Source: Vandiemenella viatica
Taxonomy: Eukaryota > Arthropoda > Insecta > Orthoptera > Morabidae
Assembly (NCBI GenBank): GCA_031002005.1
Contig: JARYHS010008074.1
Location: 281,295,930 to 281,359,929, forward strand
Length of the DNA: 64,000 nucleotides
Direction of reading: 5' to 3'
Each line of letters begins with the position of its first letter. Position 1 is the stretch's first letter. Positions 35,677 through 47,179 of the stretch are shown piece after piece. Position numbers and translations under genes: made by a program. The notes under the pieces are model-generated. The model did no database searches. It saw only the letters and a list, made by a program, of their open reading frames with translations, and had not been told where the DNA came from.

Positions 35677-36390
35677 TGTAACAGCCCTAATACCTGAATT
35701 TTGAATAGTATTGTACTGTATGAAATATTTGTAGTGAGCTAAAGTTTGCTTGAAAGTGATTTGATATGTTTATTTTGTAATTTCTTGTAAACCAGTGTAT
35801 ATAGACTTTGTTTTATGTAAGAAAATTAATTAAGTCCAATTAATATGTTTAAGAACCGAATGGTGCAAGAGAAATTCTTAAATGTTTGTAATTACATATA
35901 TTAATGTAAGTTACGATGTCTACAGGACAATTTTCTACCGTTTGAAAGGATTTCTGTAAATAATTTTGTATTTAAGTATCTATAATTACCATTTCTGATC
36001 ATTTTGTAATGTTGTTAATTAATTTTGTATTAATTCCGATTGTTTTTAATATGTTGGATTGTTTGAGTGATTGTTAATGATCGAGAAATATCGGGCGGAT
36101 GCCTTTGAAGAATTCTGGTAATTTCGATAGACTCTATATAAACAGATCGCCTGGACAGAGTAGTTTAGTATTAAGCATTCATTCCGCTATTCAGTGTTAC
36201 AGAGAGTTTCAATCATTCAGTTAAGTTCACAGAGAGTTTCTTTGCGACTGTGCATCTCTGTATTGTACCTATAATTGTGAATATCGCTGACTTGTTGTTT
36301 GGATCAAAATAAACAAGCATCTTCACCTAATTTTTTTGGTGGACTTTTTAATTAATTAATGCAGTTCTTAAACCACCGAAAGAACCTTAA
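35677..36390 (+). mobile_element. Solo LTR-like insertion
   Basis: A 714-bp block that splits the second duplicate unit; the LINE sequence TTTAGCTAG | TAGGTTTATTT resumes on either side. It starts TGTAACAGCCCTAATACC. It contains a TATA box (TATATAAA, about 36135-36142), a likely start region CATTCATTCC downstream, and AATAAA near 36310, the order expected for U3-R-U5 of an LTR. It shows only a 3-base TAG repeat at the borders and its 3' end lacks the usual CA, so the ends are provisional. No internal retrovirus-like genes are present. Confidence 0.6.
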
Positions 36391-36429
36391 TAGGTTTATT
36401 TTTGCACTGGTAGGCAACATAGTCTTAGA

Positions 36430-37735
36430 ATTCGACCGGTCACAGTTCTGTTGTTTGTACTTCACTCTTTATCTCGTGACTGATGTATATACGGTCTAAT
36501 CGTGATACATATTTCCAAGTAGTGTTTGTGAACCCTGTATTATCTCCATTTATTACTTCCCATGTGTCTAGTAATTTGAAATTGTTTATGATATATTTCA
36601 ATTCGATGCTCTTATTGAAGTTGGGTGTTTGATCTTTCTGATTTAAAACGCAGTTGAAGTCTCCTCCTAAAATAGTTTGTCGGATGTTCTTTGTCATGTG
36701 TAATGTTTGGCTGTTTTTGAAATATTCCGCCCTCTTGGCTAGTTGATTACTATCTTAGGGAGTGTATACATTTATTATTCTAATACTGTCTATCGTGCAA
36801 GCTATAGTTCTTCCGTTTTAGAACCTTGTTACTTCTGAGGTTTCAATACCGACTTTGGTTCAGATCGCTGTTCCGAGGCTGATATCGCCACCTACGTTAC
36901 TTGTAAAATTGTATCCAGAGATGCTTTCTAGGTTATCGTTTGGAACTTCTTGCAGGAGTAGAATGTCAAGATTTTCGGCTCTAACATAGTCTTGCAGCAT
37001 TTTCACTTTAAGAGGGCTGATAATCGAGTTTATATTTAGTGTTGCCATTGTATACATTTGAATCGTGCTAACAATGCACATCTCCTTGTTTCCTTAGTGG
37101 TAGTTTTATCAAATAGACTCTTTACACCTCACGATTATATCGCATTAACATGCTATTTCATTCTAAATGCATGTCCTCTATCTGGGTTTCTTGCAGTTGG
37201 TCTTTTGCCCATTTAAAATTATTAATTACTTTCTCTGTATTTCCGTCCGTTAGTTTATGTTCATCAGGAAGTGATATTAGTGTAGGAGGTACCAGGCCCG
37301 TATCACTTACTTGCTTCTTTAATTTCGTACCCCTAGTTCTCGCTTTTTCTAATATTTTCATCTTGGTTGGACTGTCTCTTGTTTGTTTTACATTTGCCTC
37401 AGGTCGCTTCCTCCCTTGACTTTTTCTGTGGACCTTGACTGATGCCAGGCGTTAAGTCTCTATCTCATCTGCTGTAGACTGTATGTCCGTCGTGAACATC
37501 ATTCTATTTTCTGATTCCTCACAGTCCGTATGTGTAGTTAGATTAATTAGTATTCCTTCATTCACAATATCTTGTGGATCATCGACATTTGTGATTTGTG
37601 TGGTTGCTGAATAATCATGGTCTATAAGGTGAGACTTGTTCATCTTATTGCTTTGTGTTTTATTCCGTTGGTGAGAATGAGTTGTTGGACTATACTGTGT
37701 AATGTCGGTTTCCTGCTGCATCGCTTCTGTCATCG
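36430..37735 (-). pseudogene. TX1-like LINE ORF1 end and AP endonuclease
   Basis: 37735-37158 on the minus strand is low-complexity, charged sequence consistent with the 3' half of ORF1. 37081-36860 begins the endonuclease with MATLNINSI and DILLLQEVPN, the conserved Asn and Glu blocks; 36697-36440 continues with ILGGDFNCVLN and SRLDRIYIS. These motifs define an exonuclease-endonuclease-phosphatase fold that nicks target DNA. The gene is split by a frameshift near 36770. Confidence 0.75.
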
Positions 37736-37796
37736 GACGTAGTAAACATTCCGCTTTCTGCAGTGGAGAAAACTGCTGCAGAAGTTCAGACTGGTC

Positions 37797-38449
37797 TTTT
37801 TTTTAAATTGGCTTTACCCTTAGGCTAATATAGCCAGTTACATTGAGTAATGTAAATCTAGTATTTATATCATGCCTTTAGTTTTAGGCACATATAAGTA
37901 AATTAAGTTAATCGCTTTCTTATTAGGCGCATCGGCGATGTCTTCTATATGTAGGCCGCCTTTTAAGATGGTTCTTCTGTATTCGCGGAGGCGCTTACAT
38001 CTTAGCAGGAAGTGGTATATATCCTCCACTTCATCACAAGATTCGCAGTTCGGAGAATCAGAGACCTTCGGTAGAAACTTTATCATTTAGCCAGGTGTGC
38101 CCCGTTCTTAACCTACTAAAAAGCATGATTGGATTCCTGTGAAGATCCACTTCATGGAATCATGGTTTTGGCGTAACTTGATTAGCGATGGCGCGGTACC
38201 ATAGCCCTTTCTCTTGGGCCTTTTCGTTCCACTTCCTTTACTATGCGTTGAGAGCCTTGACGACGCAATCATTCTGAAGTCGGTAAATGGAATGTTCTCA
38301 GTATCAAGAACCTGAAGATGCCATCGAACGATCCTGTCCGCTAGCTCGTTCCCTGTCACTCCAACGTGACCAGGAATCAATTGTAGGCACACTTCTATAC
38401 CTCTGTGTATGGCTTTCTAAAGTTCTCTACCAACTTCATATATCAGGTG
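37797..38449 (-). mobile_element. I-clade LINE, 3' end with RNase H
   Basis: Ends in a short poly(A) (T run at 37797-37804). The minus-strand translation includes LIPGHVGVTGNELADRIVRW, the RNase H end with its conserved His and Asp, QVLDTENIPFTDFRMIAS, and SPNCESCDEVEDIYHFLLRC, the gag-like CCHC-type motif after RNase H. Frameshifted. It continues the element at 39740-44450 but is separated from it by an insertion flanked by a 163-bp duplication. Confidence 0.8.
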
Positions 38450-39739
38450 TGGCATGAGTGGTTGCTATTATATTTATTATTCAATGTTACTAAAGATTTT
38501 TTATTCAACTTTAAGTTTACTTACAATGGAAATTAGGGGGGGGGGGATATTAGCCAGAAGATGTTATTTCTAGCAATTTATATCAGGTTCTGACACCAGG
38601 TAATTGTTTTACTACGCATAAATTACCAAACTGCGCTAAAGTTTCTTTTGAACCTACACATAATCACAAAACATTGATATCGCTTACCTCATGAACCTTG
38701 TTTATCGTTCACTCTTCTTTATGATATTACTTCTGTTACAAAGTACTAAGCTAGCAATATTATTCTGAAAACACAATATAATAGCGGGATGAGGGGTCGT
38801 TGATTCTTTAGACTGCGAGTGTTAAATGAGACACACAAACTTGTGCGGATTAAGTTACAAATCATTTAATATAAAAAAAACCTATCATACATTTTGTCCG
38901 TTTACCAACTAGCTTGAAACTGAAGAGAAAATGACAAGTCTTTCATCAAAAACTGAATTTACTGCCTTAAGGTTGACACATAATTACTGACTTTACTCCA
39001 ACAAATGCTTCCTATACTCAAGTACTTATTACTTCACAACGACAAACACAATTAGGCCGCTTTCTCACACACATACACAAATAACCATTGCAATGCAGCG
39101 ATGACTGAATAATTATTATTACTGGCGGGCCACATCTACCAACAAAATCAATGGGGAAGCTTAGCCAACCGGACAAGTTACACTGGAGCAGTTCGAGCTA
39201 CTTTTCGACGTATTATTAATCTTAAAAACAAACCGCATACTTCAGAAATGATTACGACAAAGACTGAATACTTTTAGAGTCAAACTAACTAATTTGGAGA
39301 GCCACAAGCTAAATTTGGAGACCAAACCGAGGCATTGCGCGCCTTACCTACATTATGCGACTACATGCTCAATGGACGGCTACTAGAACAAGATAAAGGA
39401 CGAGCACGGCGTGCCCTACGGTTTTGTCAACACAAAGCGTCACTAGGTTACAAGTGCCTCATGTCACTGCGCTAAGCCAATGGGAATAACGGAACCACCT
39501 GACGTCACACTACCTATACCTTGGGAGGGGCTGCATGTAGCGTCTCTCGAGAACTTTCTTTGCTAAATTGCAACCTTAGCGTCCCACGCTACCTGCTAAA
39601 TGAAACTACGTCCTGCGTCGCCTGTAGCTAACTAAAATGTCTCGCAACATACAACGACTAAATTTTATGTACCAATTCTCAATAAATATTAATTCCCGTT
39701 ACCTATCACCTACTTCCCCTCACAGTCGCTATATGGCAC
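38450..39739. mobile_element. 1.3 kb insertion of unknown family
   Basis: This block separates the RNase H segment of the I-clade LINE from the rest. The LINE segment 38287-38449 is repeated as 39740-39902 (roughly 89% identical by eye), so the insertion sits between duplicated stretches. The interior has a G run at 38537-38547, AT-rich and GC-moderate stretches, and AATAAA near 39685, but no coding region I recognise. The edges (TGGCATGAG.. and ..ATATGGCA) would fit an LTR (TG..CA), but this is a guess. Confidence 0.4.
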
Positions 39740-39866
39740 TGGAATGTTCTCAGTATCGAGAACCTGAAGACGCCGTCGAGCGATTCTGTCCACTAGCTCG
39801 TTCCCTGTCACTCCCACGTGACCTGGGATCTATTGCAGGCACACTTCTATACCTCTGTGTATGGCT

Positions 39867-42800
39867 CTACCAAATTTCTCTACCAACTTCATATATCAGG
39901 TAGTTTCTGCACAGGCCTTTCGGGATGCCTATGATAACCTGCAAGGCACTTTGCGAATCCGAACATATCACTTCTTTGGTCCAAACGGATCGTTCTATAT
40001 ATTGTATGGCTCTCAGGATTGCATACATCTCAGATGAGAAGATTGAGAGCCGGCAGTCTACAATCTTCATAAAGGCCACAGTCTGCATCGACCTTAGCAT
40101 TGCATTACCCTTGAGCCATCGGTGAATACTTTCCGCCATCCCTTCGATCGCGTATTCAAGGTTTCTAACGCCAGCTGCTTTAATTCTATCTGTAAGGTAG
40201 TTTTTTGTCTGCCAGACCCTTAATCAGAGACAGGTGTATTCGCGACGAGATCTCCGCCCTTTGCCACGTATCTTCTTCGCTGAACATCTCGTTGATCTCT
40301 TGTCTGTGTATATTCCACGGGGCCGTTGTCTGAAAATACTGTACCAGGTTGGGTTTTTTTCTGTTGTTGACGTGATTTGGCTGAGCTTTCATGCGCAAGG
40401 AGCTACATCTTCCTCTGTAGGGGGTGTGACTTCATGGACCACACCTTTAGCCAGAAGTTCAACCCCAATTTTCTTCTTCTTATGCTCAAAGGTGGAATGG
40501 TTAATTCTGCCTCCATCACAGCGATGGGGGTAGATTTTACAAAACCTCCGACTATTCGCAGAGCTGCGGATTGAATGCAGTCCAAATTTGCTAGGAGGGT
40601 CTTGGCAGCAGTTTAGTACAGGAAACCTCCGTATTCCATTCGGCTCCTCACTACACAACAGAATACATGACGGAGTAGTCGAGGGTCCGCGCCCCAGGTC
40701 GGAGCGTCGAGGGCTTTGAAGCAGTTCAGGCGTTGCATACATGACTGCTGCAGTTCCATGACATGCCTTCTCCATGTTAGCTTCGAGTCTAGCCACATTC
40801 CCAAGAATTTGATCTCTTTATCTAACTCCAGTGTGTAGCCATTTAATATAATTGCACAATCATTTCCTCGTAGCTGTCTTTGAGTAAACACACAAATATT
40901 GCTTTTTTCAAATGATGTTTCTAGCCCCTTGTCCAGCAATATCTTTAGTATCAGCTTCAATTGCTCCTCTAGTATTTTACAGGCCGTTTCTATGTCGGGG
41001 TGAGAGATATATACAACAATGTCGTCCGCATATTGGAGGAAGGATACTAGGCCCATTAGGATGTTATGTATGTCTGCCATGTAGATATTGAATAGTAAAG
41101 GGCTCATAGGGTCGCCCTGCGATAGCCCTTTGAAAACTTGCCTACTGATTCTGTCTCCCTCCGCGGTAAAAACTGAATTCACTCTTCGGGCTAGGTATCG
41201 GCCCACCACAACTTGCAAGGTAGGCACATCTTTTCCATAATGCCCACGAGTATATCTATCTGCACATTATTGTACGCGTCCTTAATTTCCAGGAATGCAG
41301 CCACTAAATAATTTCTTCTCGTAAATGACAGCTGTATATCTGTCACCAGCGTGCTGATGTTATCTAAGGTGCTGAAGCCTTTTCGAAAGCCCATAGTTCT
41401 CGTATCAAGTAACCTATGATGCTCTAGGTGGCACTCGATCCTGTTTTTAATCATTGCACTCATCAGTTTTATCGGGCAAGGAAGTAGAGAAATAGGGCGA
41501 AATGACGAGATAGCATTCTTCTTCCTGTGGGGTTTACACACGGGAATAAAGATTGCCTCCCACCACTGATTAGGAACATAGGAGAAGTCCATCATAGTAT
41601 TGAAGAGATCCAGCATGGTTTGCTTCGCTTTAAGAGGAAGTTTTTCGATCATTGTGTAGGTAATAACGTCCATCCCCGGGGCAGTATCTTTCTTCCGTAG
41701 GGCGTGTAATAGTTCTGATAGGTTAAAGAAGGAATCCGCCGACCCTGTTGGACCGTCGCCTACGTCACTACTCGTGTGGGATTCCACCTGTTTGGGTACT
41801 TATTGAGGAGTGAACCAGACTAGGAACTCCTCCGCTGCTTGTCTGTCTGACGATATCCAACGATATCCAATTGGTAGCCGGCCTCTCACCCTTAAACCAG
41901 TTCAGTTTCGGCCAAGTCTCTTGGATCGACGCACCATATTTAAAATAGGAACAAAAACTCTTCCAGCATTCTCGTTTGGACTTTCTAATGGTTCTCATGC
42001 TTCAGCAGTTCTTTTCTTGAGTTCTACTAAATTCTCCTGAGTGGCGGCGTGCAAATGTGTTTTGGTAGCCAAACGCCGCCTGGCAGAAGCTCGCGAGCAG
42101 TCACTGTTCCACCATGGTTTTCTAATGAGCTCTCTTCTAGTGTAAGTTTTAACCTCTGGTATAGCCTCTTCTGCAGCGGTCTCTCCTGAAATTCGTTGTA
42201 CCGACCTTGTATATCGTCAGTTGATCCTTCCCACTACTCCAACAGTGTACTGATCTTTCCTTCGTGACAAGCCGAGTTAGCCCTGCTACACAACCACCTT
42301 TCACTTGAGTGCCGGCGGACATATGGGAGATTCCAGTCTAAGGATAATTTGAGGACGCAATGATCACTTCCGACAGTGTCTGGTAGCAGATTCCATTTCG
42401 ATCTGTGCATTAGGTTCATCGATATGAGAGTGGTATCTGGAGACGAATTTCTCTGACTAGAAGCACCAAGTCTAGTTCCATGTTTGTTGTTAAGAACGGT
42501 AAATGAGGAGGCTGAGATGGCGTGGGCGAGTTCGATTCCCTGCATGCCTACGTAGCTGTCTTGCCATAACGAATGGTGAGCGTTGAAGTCTCCTCCAACC
42601 ACACTATTTGGCGCCAGCTGATTGGATACAGCCGACCAATCTTCTTCCTTTAGGTTGACTTGAGGTGGTTAATATATAACGGTGGCCGCTTTGATAGGCC
42701 CATCATAAAAGCGGTCTACTGATAGCATTTCTATGTTGGCATTTGGTGCCGCTAATCTATGCACGGAGCTATTAATGTGGCTTCTCACCAAGATGGCTAC

Positions 42801-42940
42801 GCCCCCGTGCCCATCTTCTCTGTCTTTCCGAAACATATTAAAATTCTTAATGTTTATATTAGATGAGTTGCGCAACTACGTTTCTGATATAAGGACTAAG
42901 TTGGCCTTGTGTTCTGTGATGGTTCTTTGAATTTCGTCCT
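39867..42940 (-). pseudogene. I-clade LINE ORF2 (endonuclease, RT, RNase H start)
   Basis: Endonuclease: 42875-42669 (DREDGHGGVAILVRSH), 42602-42234 (VVGGDFNAHHSLWQD and VGSDHCVLKL). Reverse transcriptase: 41787-41191 (DTAPGMDVITYTMIEKLP, FRPISLLPCPIKLMSAMI, GFRKGFSTLDNI), 41227-40613 (FKGLSQGDPMSPLLFNIYM and the catalytic LQYADDIVVY), then thumb (FLGMWLDSKLTWRRH). RNase H start: 40139-39867 (FSSEMYAILRAIQYIE and ICSDSQSAL). Frameshifts at about 42660, 41760, 41200 and 40600 split the gene. The motifs are largely intact, indicating moderate age. Confidence 0.85.
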
Positions 42941-42984
42941 ATTTTGGTAATAGGCTACGTGCGTTCGACTGTAACACTGTAAGT

Positions 42985-44436
42985 TTAGTCCTCCTATTCA
43001 TTTTTAACTAACATATTTGGCGCCACCGATGTAGTTCCACTTGGTCCCATTTCTTTTACTTCTTGCAGCACTTGTCGAACTGCTTCTTCCTGGATTTTCT
43101 TCACAGTGGTGGCTGCCAGCTTGCCCTTCATCAGCTGTGCTATAACCATGACCACTATTTTAACTATTATATTAACGATGTCTTCTCCTGATTCTCTGCT
43201 AGTTAGTTCTATGCTGGTCGCTTCTTCAGTTTGGATCGCAATAGATTCCTTGGGTGTACTGACGGTACTTTGGCATTGCTACCCATTTCCTGTGGCTTCG
43301 TCACGGCGCTGTACCCTTTACTCTGTATAGGTGGGAAATCCACTACTTTGTATTGGTAACTTCATCTTGTTATCAGTAGCCAATTTTGCCTTAACCTCTT
43401 CCTGTCGCTTGCGTTCAGGGCATCTCCTATCATTGGCTTTGTGATCTCCTCCACAGTTTGCGCATTTTTTAATTCATTTCAGCAACGCGATATATTGTGT
43501 TCTTCACCACACATAATACATATTTCTTTCCCTTTACAGAATTTGGCCATATGACCAAATCCATAACATCTAAAGCACTGCATCACAGGAAATATGTAGG
43601 GGGATACATTGAATCTCGGGTAGAATATCCCTATCCTCTCAGGCAGGAGTTGGTTATCAATGGTTATGAGAACGATCTGCAGGAATATAGTTTCCGCCTT
43701 GCCGACGAACCAGCGTTAACCCTTAATTCTTCTTCTGCTAGATCCGTAGGAACAAATTTGACAATCCCTTTTCTTTCTACTCGATTTGCCGGAGTATAAG
43801 CCTGCAGATCCAAATATTGAAGAAACTTCTTGTTTTCAACGAAGCTGATAGCAGCACTGGCACACAAAAATTCCATAGACATTCTGTTTTTCCATAGCTG
43901 ATTGAGAAGTTAGAGTCCGCTGACCTTGTTATAAAAAGTTTTCCCCAGCTGAATTGGGTGTAGAGAAGAACTATCTGATGCGTTCTCGATTATTACAACA
44001 TATGGTCCCTCTGCCTTGTCATTATAAAGCCTCTTCCGCATTGCCGGCGCGGGAGGATTCTGCTTAACTGCTACTTCTCTTTCTAGACTTGACTGACTAA
44101 TTGTCAGATGGTTGTGTAAGGCGTTACGCTGATGGCCTCCATCTTCTGACAGTATACAGGGAATTGTTTGAGATGGGGACGCTAGGCTGCCCTTTATCTC
44201 CTTACCTCTACTAGAAATCGATTCGGTGATCATCGGTTCTTCTGCTTTCTCTTTCATGACGATCCTCTTGTCTGCCGCTTACGTTTCTTCCTCAGTTTGT
44301 ACTTTTCTTCCTCGTCGGTGTCGTTGTGGGTTTCCTCAGTTTTCTTCCTGACTGTTTCCATCATCTCTTGGTCACTCTGGCACACGGTAATAACCTCTTC
44401 TTTTCCCGGGTTGATTCCGTCACTTGCTTCCGCCAT
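42985..44436 (-). pseudogene. I-clade LINE ORF1 (gag-like, zinc knuckles)
   Basis: Starts about 44436 with MAEASDGINPGKEEVIT and an acidic/basic low-complexity region (KLRKKRKRQT). 44257-43910 carries GPYVVIIENASD, and 43882-43664 carries NRVERKGIVKFVPTDLAEEEL, both typical of ORF1p in I/Jockey elements. The region around 43470-43390 contains CANCGGDHKANDRRCP, a CCHC zinc knuckle with an N-terminal partner. The protein would package the RNA. It is broken by frameshifts. Confidence 0.7.
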
Positions 44437-44450
44437 TTCCTCTCTCCCTC

Positions 44451-44792
44451 GGGGCAGAAGGGACTCACGAAATGTGCTCAGCCAAGGATATATTACCGCG
44501 GGTAGGTTGTCTTCTATTGATGTAAACTAATACAGCTGTCCACTAATTCTTTGAATATTTCTCGCTGTTGATAGTCGTCGGGAGATGAGTCCGCTTCGCT
44601 GCCACTTACACTCGCGCAGGTAAACACGTCTCACTTCCTCACTCGATCACACCGCTTACTTCCTCAATCCTCGGCTGCAAGCCAAACTGACTGGTCTTAT
44701 TCCTGGTATGTCTGCGTCACTGTATGGCTAACATACGTTAGTGGCAGCACACCGATTGTTTACGGGGGCAGTTAGCTCGGACATGTTCCGTG
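44451..44792 (-). other. Probable 5' UTR of the I-clade LINE
   Basis: The sequence upstream (on the minus strand) of ORF1 has moderate GC and no recognised coding. I-clade LINEs carry an internal promoter in their 5' UTR; none could be identified with confidence. Confidence 0.35.
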
Positions 44793-44794
44793 GA

Positions 44795-45775
44795 TTGACA
44801 TCTACATCTACATATATACTCTGCAATTCACAAAATTGTGGGTGGCAGAGGGTGCTCAGCACCAAAGCTAATCTCTTTGTTGTGCATTCCAATCCCTAAT
44901 GGTACAAGGGAGAAAAGAATTCATGTAAGAATCCGGCTCAAATAGGTTGATGGAAGAAGTATTTCACTACACTCGTAAGTGAAAGTGGAATTACCAATAA
45001 GTTTAAACGAAACGTGTGTCGTCTATCTACCAGAGACTCCCAGCCTAGTCTACTAATCAGTTCTGTGACGTTTTCATAAGGACTGTAGCAAGCGGTCACG
45101 AATCGAGCGGCTCTTCTCTGTACTTTCTCTATACTTTCGATCAATCCCTTACGAAACGGATCCCAAATGGCACAACAATAGTCCAAATGTGGACGCACAA
45201 GAGATTTGTACGCTATCTCCTTTGTTTGTTCATTACAATTTTTCAAGATTCGACCTAATTAATGTGTATGTCCCATTTCATGTTCCTTTGTACTGTTACT
45301 CCCAAATATTTCATAGAATCGACCATATCAATAACTGAATTGTTTAACTCACATTTCTGAACAATTGGATTCTTTTTGTTAGTTATGCTCATTGTCTTGC
45401 ACGTTTTACAATTTGGTGTAAGTTGCCACTCTGCGCACCAAGCCAAAATAACATCCAGATCACGCTGAATTTCTAAACAATCGGCCAAATTCCTTACTTC
45501 CCTATAAATAACCGCATCATCAGCAAACAATCTAAAAATGCTTTTCACTTTGTCTCCGAGATCGTTTATAAAAATTAAGAAAAGAAGTGGTCCTTGAGGT
45601 ACACCCGATGTAACATCTAGATTAGAAGAACTTTCTCCTTCAACGACGACATACTGTGACCGACCAGTTAGAAAATTCTCGATCCATTCACAAAGCACAC
45701 ATCGAGCAAGTTCGAAGTTATCCTTCGTAAATTTGCCAAGGCACGTAACGCACATACATTAATGTATGACGGAAT
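44795..45775 (-). mobile_element. LINE 3' part (CR1/Jockey-like) with ACATCT tail
   Basis: The 3' end, on the minus strand, is a short repeat of GTAGAT units (44798-44815) preceded by a conserved stretch (read forward: ATACTCTGCAATTCACAAAA and GGGTGGCAGAGGGTGCTCAG) that I recognise as a widespread arthropod LINE 3' end. It contains reverse-transcriptase ORFs and is truncated at about 45775. Confidence 0.75.
44938..45755 (-). pseudogene. LINE reverse transcriptase fragment
   Basis: 45755-45255 contains WIENFLTGRSQYVVVEG, then TSGVPQGPLLFLIFINDL, where the usual SVLG between PQG and PLLF is missing (a 12-base deletion), and the catalytic FRLFADDAVIYR. The second frame (45246-44938) continues with QTKEIAYKSLVRPHLDYCC and VQRRAARFVTACY, the C-terminal region. 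The in-frame deletion lies in the strand that positions the primer and would probably inactivate the enzyme even without the frameshift. Confidence 0.8.
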
Positions 45776-45834
45776 GTGTTGTGTGATTTAGATCTTCACA
45801 ATGCGTACTACATTTGCTTTTTTAAAACGAATGT

Positions 45835-46169
45835 TCTCGCCCCACTTATAATCTGTAATCTCTATCGCCGTCCCAAATGGTTTAACAGCATGGAGTATGG
45901 ACTCGTTTGATATCTCAAAAGAAAGGTTTAATTTTCTTACATACTTTGTACCCATACCAGAGTGGTCGAATTTCAGATTCCCAACATTTCTCGTTTATCA
46001 TTTTTCCGAACACACTATTTTGGAAGGCGTCTAACTGTATCGCTAAAATCTGTTCATCACAGATTTTCACTTTATCATAGAGCCATTCATGTATTTCAAA
46101 TGTTGTTGGTCTAACGAATGCCCGATCGAAGGCGATCTTCAGGGTGTTCATTCTGGTAACTAATGCCAT
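45835..46169 (-). pseudogene. Retroelement ORF1 N-terminal fragment
   Basis: Starts MALVTRMNTLKIAFDRAFVR, followed by STFEIHEW-like sequence (PTTFEIHEWLYDKV) and AIQLDAFQNSVFGKM, then a frame change and ITDYKWGENIRFK. I recognise this opening from ORF1-type nucleic-acid-binding proteins of insect retrotransposons, but not the exact family. It may be the 5' part of the adjacent LINE after internal deletion. Confidence 0.5.
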
Positions 46170-47015
46170 CTTCTTTCAATGCACAAACGAAAAGAGAACA
46201 AGCGTTCCACTTAGTTTACTTTTCTTCACGATAACCACAGCGTAAACAAACTAGCAGTTGACATCCACTCGCTTCGTTCACTGAACAAGGAAGTTACCTC
46301 TCCGCCAACTGACAGTAGACTGCGCTATTAAATCGCCACATGGCATCTGTGTTGTGACCTGAAAAGACTAGTTTCTTTTTACGTATTTCCGAAAATCACG
46401 CTTCCGAGTTAATTGAAGCCGTGTCTGATAACCAACAGACAACAGTGTGTATGAGAGAACACGCTGTCTACTACCATCTTACACGACGCGGATTTTGACA
46501 GTTTCCTGAGACGCAAAACTTCCCGCTACTGGGAGCAGTTGACCGCAAAGCAGTTTTACGGCGCAGAACTGCGTGCTGCTTACTGCAGATTCGAGCTGAG
46601 CAGCTGCCTGGAGACATCAGTTTCCAGTCTGCCTCTCAAAACGGACGTCTAGCACTTAATTTTTCTGCTGCAGTATTGATATATAAGGAATTTCAAATTG
46701 CTTACATGTTAAAATTGTAATTTTTCAAGTAGGAATTTTTCACTTTAAAGACATCGAAGTACCACATTATTACGTGGTATTATATGTAACGCATATGCAT
46801 GGCATATAGCATTATTGTTACTGTGTGGCTTGTCGCGTAATTGTAGTAACAAGTATTCGTGAATTTCCGTGTTTAGTAAACAAAGAGTCATCCAGAATTT
46901 CTAATTTTTGTGTATTTGGTGCCTGCTACATTTCAAGATACGGATCTAGCGCCATATTTTCTTGTGCGAGCAAGACTGTCAAATCTACTAAGCGTAAAGA
47001 GAGAATACTTTGGAG
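46170..47015. other. No gene seen
   Basis: Moderate-GC sequence to about 46640, which could be the 5' UTR of the preceding element, then AT-rich sequence. No coding region is recognised. Confidence 0.4.
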
Positions 47016-47019
47016 CATA

Positions 47020-47055
47020 AATTTTATTTATTTATTTATTTATTTATTTTTATTA
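47020..47055. repeat. (TTTA)n microsatellite
   Basis: Eight or more TTTA units in a row (TTTATTTATTTATTTATTTA). Possibly the residue of a retroelement tail. Confidence 0.9.
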
Positions 47056-47179
47056 GTATTTGGTGAGTACCATACAGCCAGCGGAATACATCTTATCAAT
47101 ACTTCATATTATCCTTTTGTTAAGTACATGGTCAGATTTACAACTTATAAGTGCGTATACATTTATCGATAAATATCAC

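Larger units (their letters stand above)
32846..36430 (-). pseudogene. TX1-like LINE reverse transcriptase region
   Basis: Reading downstream on the minus strand: linker (35576-34798) with QISGTRW.R, a degenerate form of the fingers region; then 34476-33982 with ILSFDLDRACDRVNHNFL (palm, first Asp), RSVRQRCPLSMILF, where the usual RQG is RQR, and the catalytic TAYADDVVVFAND. Next come the thumb (33830-33549) and the end domain (33391-32846) with KYPTIIWKNPWKN and the zinc-type cysteines. It lies in at least five frames. The Gly-to-Arg change in the template-grip motif adds to the evidence that it is dead. Confidence 0.8.
32846..37735 (-). mobile_element. TX1/L1-like LINE, near full length but broken
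   Basis: A minus-strand non-LTR retrotransposon read from 37735 to 32846: ORF1 end, AP endonuclease, long linker, reverse transcriptase, and a C-terminal zinc-binding region. It is interrupted by a 161-bp internal tandem duplication (from 35388) and by an LTR (35677-36390). The clade assignment comes from the C-terminal DRCNHCQMADTLTDSFTCHH block, which corresponds to a CxxC..DTLxHxxxxC motif in TX1-like insect elements. Confidence 0.8.
39740..44450 (-). mobile_element. I-clade LINE, main body
   Basis: Minus strand, read from 44450 down: ORF1 with zinc knuckles, AP endonuclease, reverse transcriptase, and the beginning of RNase H. With 37797-38449 this would be a nearly complete two-ORF element of the I superfamily, interrupted and frameshifted. 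ORF1 and ORF2 each lie in several frames. Confidence 0.8.
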
